A stretch of DNA of 64,000 bases. It comes from Mesostigma viride (taxonomy: Eukaryota > Streptophyta > Mesostigmatophyceae > Mesostigmatales > Mesostigmataceae). A program made the translations under genes and the position numbers. Position 1 is the stretch's first letter; each line of letters starts with the position of its first letter. Positions 57,201 through 64,000 of this stretch are shown here, one piece after another. The stretch lies in assembly GCA_009746045.1 (NCBI GenBank), contig RPFO01000276.1:3339922-3403921 (forward strand), in the 5' to 3' direction. Below the pieces are notes generated by a model. It was not told the origin of the DNA and searched no databases. It worked only from the letters and a program-made list of their open reading frames with translations.

Positions 57201-59377
57201 GTGAGGATCATTAGGTGGCGCTCGCAGCATGTTATCAGGTGCCGTGGGAGCTGCTGCCAGAATCTGTGACAAGCTCGCAGCTTGTCAGCACGCGTCCTCC
57301 AATACTAGTATCCCTTACTCAGGTTACTATATTATGCCAGCTGTGTGCTGCCGCTTGCCTTACGTCTTTGCACACTCCTCATCTTGTTCCCCTCGACCTG
57401 TCTGTGGATGCCCATCAGCTGGACGCGGTGACCCTCAGCATGCCGTTCCCCGAGCTCCCCCTCAAGCAGCTTGAGGGCTTGCTGTATCGGGAGATGGTGT
57501 GTGGAAACACGACCAAGTACACCGCGGGGATGAAGGTGGTGGCCAGGGTCAAGGGGCGCCTGGCAGATGCGCCGCTAACCATTGTGGGGACCATTGTGGC
57601 GTTCAAGCCCCAGCGAGCCAAGCTGGGCGCGGGCGGCTTGTCGTACGAAGGGGTGCACAAGGGAGAAGGCAAGGAGGACGTGGCCGCTGGCGGCGAAGGG
57701 CTTCACAGCGAGGAGAGCGCGTTGGAGTGTATTGTGTACTTGCAACGCGAGCCCCAGGCCACCATCGCCTCCTCAGAGGGCGGGATCCGGTCACCCCACC
57801 TGTGGGAGGTGTCTTCCAGGTACGTCTAGAAGGCAAAATAGCTAGGGACATACTCCTGTAGTGCGATGTCTTGCTATTGAGCTCCACACGTTGTATTCAG
57901 TAACAAGACAGGCATTCGTTGGGCGCTCCGACGGTCAGCGAGCAGATGAAGTGCAGCTGGGGTGTCACCATTACTGCCGGCAGCTGGCTGGACCGCCCCC
58001 TTTGGGACCTTTTGCGTTGTAAGCATAAACTAAAAATATCTCACCCAAGGTATCTTGGGGTGGGCGTGTGGAGACATAAACTGTGGTCTTCATCGCAGCA
58101 TAGCTTGGTGGACATCTTGATATACTTTCGGCACTGTCTGGTTCCCGCAGGGACTTGCGAGAGGACGAGGACCCGGAGGTTTGCCTAGTGAAGGAACGGG
58201 CCAACGTCCCCACCGCGCTGATCCCAACGAAAGGCTCGTCGTGGCCCGGGCCCATGCTGGCGTGCCACCAACCGCTGGGGCATCCGGATGACAGTTCAAC
58301 GCGCTTGACGGTGGCAAGTGCGGCGGGGCCCAAGGCGCCAGTGAAATGGGCGATGTGGCAGCAGGTAACTTGCACAGGAGTTGGGAGTAGCTGTCAGCAG
58401 GTGAGTTCTGGCGGTATATAGCGGGGGACGTGGCAGCAGCAGGTGCAAACGCGGCATGATATGGGAGCAGGAAAAGACATGTATGCAGGCTGGCAACATT
58501 AGGCGGGCTGGTTGGTGGAACTTGATCAAGTCCAGGTTTCCCCGAGCAACCTGTGCATGCCCATGCGTTTCATGACACGGGCGAGAGGAAAATCCTTAAA
58601 TATCTTGTCATCATGCGATGTGCGCGTGATGGCATCCATCAGGTCGAGGTATGAAGAACTGGTGTCTGTCAATTAGAGGCATTAAGACGGACATTTTGAG
58701 CAGACAACGCATGCGGGATTAACGAAGATTGACATCATTGTTTGCATACCTTTTGTACGGTCTGACATGTGTAATGGTGGTGACGTGGTTGGCTTGTTGA
58801 AAGGTAAAAGAACACAGCTTGCCCCCCCGTTCTGTCTCTTATGCTAGGGACTCTGCTCCACGCTTCCTCGGTTCCCGCACCATGGTTGCATGCCTACTTG
58901 GTTGCGTGCCTGCTTGGTGGCATGCCTCCTCGGTTGCATGCCTTGGTCCTAGCAGAACGCCACCAAGCCATGCATCCCAAAGGTCATGCGCCGAGTGTTC
59001 TTCCAGGGAGCAGCCACCACCGGTGATGGCGGAGCGGCCAGCGGCGAGCGCGAGCTGGCCTTCTTGGCCATGTCATCCGACGCATCCGCTGATTCACCGT
59101 CAGACTTTGTGTTCCCAGGATTCGTCGTGCACCAGCCAGGCTCCTACCGGATCGAGTATTCGCTGGCAGAGCCCCGGATACTGTGGTGGGAGGAGCTACC
59201 CCGGCCGGTCTACCATGCCCAGTTCCTCGCTGTCGGTGGGTCAAGCCGTGCTTTGAGAAATCCCCAATAGCCCCAATGCCCACCATAATCAATCTCTCAA
59301 TGCACAAGCCTCGCGTGTGATGGCGTACGTCTTGAGTGGAAACCGAGGGGATGCACGGAGGGGCCTATGGAGCAGAG

Positions 59378-59423
<46 letters not shown>

Positions 59424-59441
59424 ATGTGTGTGTGTGTGTTC

Positions 59442-59472
<31 letters not shown>

Positions 59473-59534
59473 TGGGTGGGTGTGTGTGTATGTGTGTGTG
59501 TGTGCGTGTGTGTGTGTGTATTTGTTTGTGTGTT

Positions 59535-59580
<46 letters not shown>

Positions 59581-62500
59581 GTGCAGTCAGACGGGGTTAA
59601 CAGGGGGTGCCTGATTGGCCTGCTTGAGTTGAACCATTTGATCTCATGCTAGTTCTCCGTTTCTTTACAACCATGCGATTCTCATGCTTGGCCTCCCCAC
59701 CTGGCATCGCTGCCTTGCTGATTCTTGCAGCCGGCCCTCCCAGGTCCTTTGACCTCGACTTCCCCTCCCTGCTGCGCCTGCCAGCCCCTGGTGCCAACGC
59801 CCAATCCCGCACCCTGCCTGGCGCGCGGCTGAATGAGCCCTTTGAGGTTGTTCTCCACTTCTTCGACACTGACAAGACAGCACAGGACGGTGCGAAGACC
59901 AGCCGCAACGCTTGCACCCAGTTTGACCCTTCTGAGCTGCATCTCAGGGTGTCAGCAGGGGGTCATGAAGACCAGCTGTGTGTGGTCCAGGCACAAGTGG
60001 TGGGGTCTGAAAGCGCCAGCGGGAAAGGCCAGCCTTTGCGTGCTATGGTGCTGCTGACTCGTGCCGAGGCCGACCGCCCTGCCAGAGTACCGCTGAAGGG
60101 TACCGAGCAGGCTGTCACGTTCACCCTGAAAGGACCTGGGCAGGCTTGCCCCCCTTTCCAGCAGCAGCTGCTATTGCTTCCTGGTGAGTATCCTTAACTA
60201 TGTGTCCACGTTGCATAATGGGGAATAGGAACTGATGGAATAGGAATTCTGACGGCGTTAGCGCAGCTATAGGGAACCACACTAGAACTTTACGTTCATT
60301 TGTTAATGGCAAACCAGACATGTTGTAACATCAGGTGTAACAGGTACTGCCCTAAGTGCCATGTGTCTGTATCCACCACAACGGGGACCATTGGAGTAGA
60401 TGGTGACCGGCTTGTACGCAGCAAGTTCAGGTCCTAGGTGCACAGTCTCGTAAGTGAAATCATTTATATCATATCTACCTGCACAGTGGCTGCTTTCTTT
60501 GTCCAGTTTCTTCTCTGCTCGTTGATATCTGCGGAGCAATTTTACCTCGGCTATGATTAACAAATGAAAAGTAAGCTTGTCAAGCAAGCAAGACCCCTGC
60601 CAAGTTCGGTGAAGTACGTACTGCTCCTGTGTACTAGAACTTGGACGTGGCAAGATGTTAGGGCCAGTCAGTTTTATTACGGGTGTTTGGTGAAAAAAAT
60701 CTCTTGACTACCGTGCATGGTGTGTTTACACGATGCCGTTGAGCCATCGTACAGATGACCCAATGGTATCTGTTTACATGGCCCAAGCGTGGCTGTCTTA
60801 GTGGTCTCTGCTGCAGCTCACGTTCCGACGCGCATCGAACATAACCCTAGTATGCCGTGCTTGAATAAATAATTGCAGCGCCAGCCACATGGGTATGCTA
60901 CCAGGGTGCGTAGTAAAGCAGGAGTGCTTTTGTTGTCTGTATGTGCATTTAGTGGTGCTGTGGTCGCTGTGACCCATGTACTTCTTGTTCGCTACAAGGG
61001 CATCACGGATGTGGAAATGAATGTTTCGGTATGTGGTGCCATGTCACACAGCAAGCGTGGAAGGCTGTACATGACTAGCAGGGTTTCCAGGATTTTTGTT
61101 GCTCGGGAATTCTCGCTAATCCCTTGTGTTAGTGCTTCCTGTTGATTTCATGGGTGCTTTACATGCATTATATTTGTGCACGCACTACTGCGTTATTGCG
61201 ACAAAAAGTCTCTGCCTACAACGCACTGCGTTGTAGCATTGTACAGTGCACCACGTTGCTTACGCTGGCCGTAATAAGCGAGATAATGCCGGGCCTGATT
61301 CCCCCCCTCCCCCCTTGTGATTGTTATCAAGCTGGTGCCTGCCCCCCCCCCATGAGGGCTACAACGTTTTTTCTTTGCAAAGCAGAGCGAGGAGAGCTAT
61401 TGTTGAATAGTCTTAACTCCAAGTTCATGTCCTTGTCATGATTGTGTAACACCCAACCCGTGCCATCAAGCAGGCCCAGCGGCACCACAAGCGCCAGTAG
61501 ACGCGGGTGACTCTGACTTTGTGGGGCTGGAGGGCGTGAAGCAGGTGGTCAACCGAGAGACGTCCCTCTACTTCAAGGTGCGTTTCCACGACTCGGAAGG
61601 CAATGAGACGCGCTGCTTCCCTCCCCAGTCGCTCGTGAGGCTGCTCGTCACAAGCCCAAGGGAAGAGCCTGGCGAGCCAGGCACCGAGCTCATCGTTCTC
61701 GTTTCACGGTCCGCACAGTTCAGGGATGATGGCACGCTTGGCATCATCGACACCTCCACAACAGCAACAGCCTGCAAGGGGGAGATCTTCCTAGATGATG
61801 ACGGCGACATTGCTGTTCGCGGCCTGAAGCTGAGCCTGGACTTTTCTCAGCGCTCCTCCCGTCCCGACCAGGCGGCGTCCATCTGGGTGTCCCTGGACGT
61901 GCCTATTACGTTGGGGCAGGCTGGCCGGGCTGGAGCACAGCAAGGGAAGGATTCGGCTGGTCAGCATGTAGACCACGCCAGGATCAGCAAGATGAAGACC
62001 ATCCATGTGCGCCCCAGCGGCTGCCCCAGCAGGGTGCATCTCTGCTCGCTGGAAGGCGGCGTTTGGAAGCTCATGCGCTCCACGGGTGAGGCGAGTCCCG
62101 GCATTGACACCAGCATCGCCAAGTACCAGCTCCCGCCCATCATGGCAGGGCAGAGCCTTCCAAGGGTGGCTCTACGGGTCGAATCGGAAGCCGGGGAGAG
62201 GCTGGTGGGGCCCGTCATGGAGGGGAAAGTGGAACGGGCATCGAAGGCAGGGCAGGCGACGCCCAGCTCGTCTGGTTGGGACTTGCAGTACAAGATCGTG
62301 GCGGCAGGCAGCACGTACACATCTACGGCCGCAGTCCCTAACGATTGCATCCTTCCAACGCTCACGCTACCCCACCGTGCGGGTCGGCACGTTATCGAGG
62401 TAAAGGTCAAAGGATGGCCAAGGGAGCCTCCCCCCGATGGTGGTGGTAGTCAGCCCATGGCAGGCAGGCCCCTGTCAGGCAGCAGCCGGGAGGCGGGGCT

Positions 62501-64000
62501 GAAGCGGAAGATCCTTCTGGTGGCCGTGGTGGAGCCAGGTGAGCCATCTTATCATCCCAGGGTTCCAGGGTCGCTGTCAGAGTAGCTGTTATAGGGTCAG
62601 GAAGTTGTGGCTGTTGTCAAGTTGTAGCCGTCATCGGGACCAGCTGTTGTGGCTGTTGTCAAGTTGTAGCCGTTATTGGGACCAGCTGTTGTGGCTGTTG
62701 TCAAGTTGTAGCCGTCATTGGGACCAGCTGTCGTGGCTGTTGTCAAGTTGTAGCCGTCATCGGGACCAGCTGAGATATTGCCTCTTCCCAAGCATACATA
62801 CCCTTGGGCGCGGTGGGGATAGCTCTACCAGGCAATAGTAATTGTTTTATTGCCCGTGGAACACAGGGTAACCAGACTCTTCAGAGAACCGCGATAACAT
62901 GGCGTACTTCTTTCTGCCCCCTGCAAGCCATGGGTTGTAGCTGGGGGCAACTAGACCATTATCGATGTTCATTCCAATTCGCTTTGCATGGCATGGTTGC
63001 CCGTGGGGTGCGCGCAGGTCCCCACGCCAAGTGGTCGGTGATTGCAATCCCTCGCCAGGCGCCGCGGGAAGAGGAAGCGACGCTCGCCACGCAGCAGGTC
63101 ATCCCCGGTGCAGATGCTTGCCCCCTTGGCGGGCCACCCAGGCTCACCCTGGGCCACCCGCTGTCAACATCTGGACTCGCACTTGTGCCGTTAGATGCGT
63201 TCGATAACTGCGTGCCCATCCAAGATGCCCCCACATTGCGGGTGGTCCCCCGAGGGGCAGGCGAGTGTGGACCAGAGGCGGTCACGTTCTTGGCAGAGCC
63301 GTTGGGTGGCATGGACGTTGATAGTGGCCCACAGACATACCACAGTGACCCGCCGGGGCACGGGGGAGCCATGTCTTCAGATGAGGAGGCAAGGCCCATG
63401 GACACCCTGCCAGGGGGATACCTGCGCCAGGTCAGCGGCGGCTCGGGCCAGCCCAGTGGTGGCTACTTTTGCTTCCGCAGCGATGCAGAGGTGTACCTGT
63501 ACCGGCAGGAGCCGGTCTTCCCATCGCCAACCTCACGCACGGGAGAAGGGAGAACGGGGCTGTTGCCATCAGCGGACTATGCGCTGGAGATCTGCAGCGC
63601 CGGCGACTCCCAGGTCATGTCCAGGGTGGACGTGGAGATCTCGAACCCCAGTGCCGTTGCCTCCCCCGTCACCGTCCGTGTCCACGGGATGCCACTCAAG
63701 CACCTGATGTGCTGGCAGGAGATGAGCGGGATATGGGCAGAGGTCCGGGTGACCCTGCCTGGGGGGTGCAGCGTCCGCTTGTTGGACCGCTCGATCCAGC
63801 ATGTGCGACTGGAGGCCGCGAGCCCTGGGCTCGTGCTGGTCAAGAGGGACTGCCCGCTGTTCCCCGCGCTGTCTGCACGGCTGGAGCGAGGTGACGCCAG
63901 GGTCTGTGGGGAGCTGGGTGCAGCAGCGCAGCAAGGGGGGACAAGTGGGAGTGTGCCAGCATCAACTCCAGCGGTGACTTCCCCAGGACCGGTGTATGCA
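41203..64000 (+). CDS. Gene B: SMCHD1-like GHKL ATPase / chromatin protein (3' partial, 16 exons)
   Basis: Exons: 41203-42247, 42365-42403 (tentative), 43484-43555, 44621-44754, 45483-45621, 52189-52403, 52907-53193, 54326-54662, 55562-55683, 56332-56590, 57419-57819, 58151-58364, 58983-59235, 59731-60183, 61474-62538, 63018 to past the window end. Phases agree at every junction from 43484 onward. The N-box EPIDN, G1 box DNGAGM and G2 box RGVGSRAAG appear in order, as in GHKL ATPases, followed by [27 protein letters not shown], a [10 protein letters not shown] segment and a long beta-rich tail, the order I know from SMCHD1 (a noncanonical SMC protein in heterochromatin silencing). MORC and plant GMI1/DMS11-type proteins are the alternatives. 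The SMC hinge, if present, lies outside the window. Introns 43556-44620, 44755-45482, 54663-55561, 55684-56331, 56591-57418 and 60184-61473 show nothing notable. Confidence 0.82.
42248..42364 (+). repeat. Intron built of 31-bp tandem copies of the exon 1 donor
   Basis: Potential donors GTATG/GTATT lie at 42248, 42279 and 42310, exactly 31 bp apart, each after AG(C)AG-type exon-like sequence. A fourth diverged copy (from 42341) supplies CCTCGTGTTTGCAG, the acceptor at 42364. Confidence 0.85.
42365..43555 (+). CDS. Gene B exons 2-3 (tentative)
   Basis: Exon 2, 42365-42403, is 39 bp; the phase-consistent reading is [13 protein letters not shown] more protein-like reading ([13 protein letters not shown]) would need the second donor at 42278 and an acceptor at 42339, and then breaks phase with exon 3, so the structure is unsettled. 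Exon 3, 43484-43555, reads [20 protein letters not shown] and joins in phase to [19 protein letters not shown] of exon 4, giving a natural lead into the ATPase. Confidence 0.45.
42412..42597. repeat. 33-bp minisatellite, about 5.5 copies
   Basis: Units of the type GGGTGCTATGTATATGGG plus TTATCGTGACATGGT begin just after the tentative exon 2 donor (42403). The [11 protein letters not shown] frame is a repeat artefact. Confidence 0.92.
42598..43483. other. Gene B intron 2 remainder with a 27-bp-class repeat
   Basis: Nothing coding is seen. At 43312-43470, five to six imperfect copies of ATGCACCTTATGCATGC plus TCTTGACAA precede the exon 3 acceptor. Confidence 0.75.
43785..43905. repeat. GTCAGGC-type short repeat, gene B intron 3
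   Basis: Seven or eight copies of (T)GTCAGGCA(C/T) with alternating spacers. Non-coding. Confidence 0.85.
44621..53193 (+). CDS. Gene B exons 4-7: GHKL ATPase domain
   Basis: Exon 4 (44621-44754): [20 protein letters not shown], with the catalytic Glu and Asn of the N-box (E-P-I-D-N). Exon 5 (45483-45621): [20 protein letters not shown], with the Asp and Gly residues of the ATP-binding G1 box. Exon 6 (52189-52403): [20 protein letters not shown] and [13 protein letters not shown], the lid/G2 region. Exon 7 (52907-53193): [20 protein letters not shown]. Exon 5 ends in phase 1 and exon 6 starts with the two bases needed (acceptor AG at 52187-52188), so splicing over the 6,567-bp intron that holds the retroelement restores the frame. 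All three nucleotide-binding motifs are intact, so ATPase activity is plausible. Confidence 0.85.
45622..45853. other. Left remnant of gene B intron 5
   Basis: Short ancestral intron sequence between the exon 5 donor and the retroelement. Nothing recognised. Its counterpart is 51602-52188. Confidence 0.7.
46059..46073 (+). other. G-quadruplex motif in the A3-B3 linker
   Basis: GGGTGGGTGGGTGGG, four G-triplets with one-base loops, is framed by CTTTTGCC and GGCAAAAG, which can pair. The same motif recurs at 46488-46502. Confidence 0.85.
46488..46502 (+). other. G-quadruplex motif in the A2-B2 linker
   Basis: Second copy of the G-triplet motif with the same flanking inverted octamers. Confidence 0.85.
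47102..48885 (-). pseudogene. RNase H and tyrosine recombinase of the DIRS-like element (frameshifted)
   Basis: RNase [14 protein letters not shown] (Asp near 48572), [16 protein letters not shown] (Glu), [12 protein letters not shown] (Asp), [12 protein letters not shown] (Asp near 48125). Tyrosine recombinase: [17 protein letters not shown] (box I Arg near 47612), then in a second frame [14 protein letters not shown] (His and Arg near 47312-47323), QLRGRWAS and VTRYIGL (nucleophile Tyr near 47217). All catalytic residues are visible, but a one-base shift near 47405 (at FR|GLTYSQ) stops the first frame at 47395. Another shift near 48885 separates this part from the polymerase. Confidence 0.88.
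48828..50132 (-). pseudogene. Reverse transcriptase of the DIRS-like element (frameshifted)
   Basis: The open frame runs from 50030 to 48828. Palm motifs: [17 protein letters not shown] (first Asp near 49453), [14 protein letters not shown] (motif B) and [13 protein letters not shown] (paired Asp near 49060; T-I-D-D in place of the usual Y-x-D-D). The true start is probably upstream ([20 protein letters not shown], 50132), cut off by a run of about 13 C at 50058-50071. A single-base shift near 48885 breaks the link to RNase H. Confidence 0.85.
50227..51327 (-). pseudogene. gag-like ORF of the DIRS-like element (frameshifted)
   Basis: Starts [20 protein letters not shown] at 51327 and keeps one frame to 50803. 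A middle piece ([37 protein letters not shown]) lies in another frame, and the first frame resumes by 50589 ([20 protein letters not shown]) and ends QGGPSNNNK. About 366 residues if intact. The Gly/Pro-rich middle and the lack of zinc knuckles fit gag-like ORFs of DIRS elements, but I recognise the role only from position. Confidence 0.65.
51397..51601. repeat. Left split repeat A1 of the DIRS-like element
   Basis: Matches A2 (46503-46710) and A3 (46074-46283) from AGGCAAAAGAAACAACC to AGCTCACCAA. The outer flank (TATGTGGTACC) is unique, marking the element boundary. Confidence 0.93.
51602..52188. other. Right remnant of gene B intron 5
   Basis: Ancestral intron sequence between the retroelement and the exon 6 acceptor. 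No repeat or coding feature. Without the element the intron would be about 820 bp, typical of this gene. Confidence 0.7.
53173..53690 (+). repeat. 27-bp minisatellite of 18 extra copies derived from the exon 7 donor
   Basis: The exon 7 end CCTTCTACAGTTTGTGCCG plus the intron start GTGAGTCG forms a 27-bp unit, repeated 18 more times with small changes (ACACC for ACAGT, GTGAGTTG, GTGAATGG). In the exon frame each unit carries TGA right at the donor, so use of any downstream donor would truncate the protein. The long frames through it are artefacts. The rest of intron 7, to 54325, shows nothing notable apart from a short TA run. Confidence 0.96.
54326..57819 (+). CDS. Gene B exons 8-11: region after the ATPase (transducer-like)
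   Basis: Exon 8 (54326-54662): [20 protein letters not shown] and [20 protein letters not shown]. Exon 9 (55562-55683): [20 protein letters not shown] and [19 protein letters not shown]; the NGR-x-x-PY pattern matches my memory of SMCHD1. Exon 10 (56332-56590): [35 protein letters not shown]. Exon 11 (57419-57819): [37 protein letters not shown]. These follow the ATPase in the SMCHD1 order and probably form its transducer and adjoining domain. All phases fit (2 to 1-base start, 0, 2 to 1-base start, 0). Confidence 0.8.
58151..64000 (+). CDS. Gene B exons 12-16: long beta-rich (Ig-like) region, runs off the window
   Basis: Exons 58151-58364, 58983-59235, 59731-60183, 61474-62538 and 63018 onward encode about 1,000 residues of alternating hydrophobic strands and loops: [86 protein letters not shown]. 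Repeated pieces that read like G-x-Y-x-I/L-E/F strands fit tandem Ig-like folds as in SMCHD1. The last exon is open to base 64000. No hinge or coiled coil is reached. Confidence 0.75.
58350..58445 (+). repeat. Repeated exon 12 end and donor
   Basis: TGGCAGCAG|GTAACT (real donor, 58365) is followed by TGTCAGCAG|GTGAGT (58401) and TGGCAGCAGCAG|GTGCAA (58443), spaced 36 and 42 bp. Confidence 0.75.
59381..59578. repeat. (GT)n microsatellite, gene B intron 13
   Basis: About 200 bp of GT dinucleotides broken by a (GC)n patch near 59442-59456. Spurious Cys-Val frames only. Confidence 0.97.
62605..62775. repeat. 42-bp minisatellite, four copies, gene B intron 15
   Basis: Units of GTAGCCGTCATCGGGACCAG followed by CTGTTGTGGCTGTTGTCAAG. 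The [13 protein letters not shown] frame is an artefact. The rest of the intron, to 63017, shows nothing. Confidence 0.93.

Overview
The window is nuclear DNA of a eukaryote. Two large plus-strand genes are split into many short GC-rich exons by GT-AG introns, and the introns and intergenic DNA are full of minisatellites, microsatellites and retrotransposon debris. A DIRS/Kangaroo-type retrotransposon, a cilium-type coiled-coil gene and a chromatin-ATPase gene together suggest a flagellated green alga (chlorophyte). That placement is inference; no rRNA or organelle gene is present to confirm it.

Layout: (1) 323-29644, gene A, 22 exons seen, 5' end outside the window, about 1,006 residues: a Ser/Gly-rich N-terminal part, a long coiled coil, and a conserved C-terminal region that resembles the TSNAXIP1 ciliary family. 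Its introns hold a 3-kb 47-bp minisatellite, a 5.5-kb 38-bp minisatellite, a (GGGCGT)n block, a SINE-like insertion with a 12-bp target duplication, a LINE 3' fragment and a 1.08-kb fold-back element. (2) 29645-41150, an intergenic retrotransposon graveyard: at least five minus-strand LINE fragments with KAFDS and YADD reverse-transcriptase motifs, one split by a SINE-like copy, plus a 173-bp satellite. (3) 41203-64000 and beyond, gene B, an SMCHD1-like GHKL ATPase whose motifs lie in separate exons; its 3' end is outside the window. Its 6.6-kb intron 45622-52188 holds a 5.75-kb DIRS-like (PAT/Kangaroo-type) element in antisense, with gag-like, RT, RNase H and tyrosine-recombinase regions and split direct repeats.

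The most unusual observation is that about 8 of the 36 splice donors I could place are followed by tandem or near-tandem copies of the exon end plus its own 5' splice site. Two of these have grown into large arrays (38-bp unit, about 145 copies; 27-bp unit, 18 copies). One short intron, 42248-42364, seems to consist almost entirely of such copies, as expected for an intron born by tandem duplication.

Exon boundaries were set by hand from splice consensus and reading phase. Nearly all junctions agree in phase, which is strong internal support, but no transcript evidence was available. I saw no tRNA, rRNA or CRISPR array.
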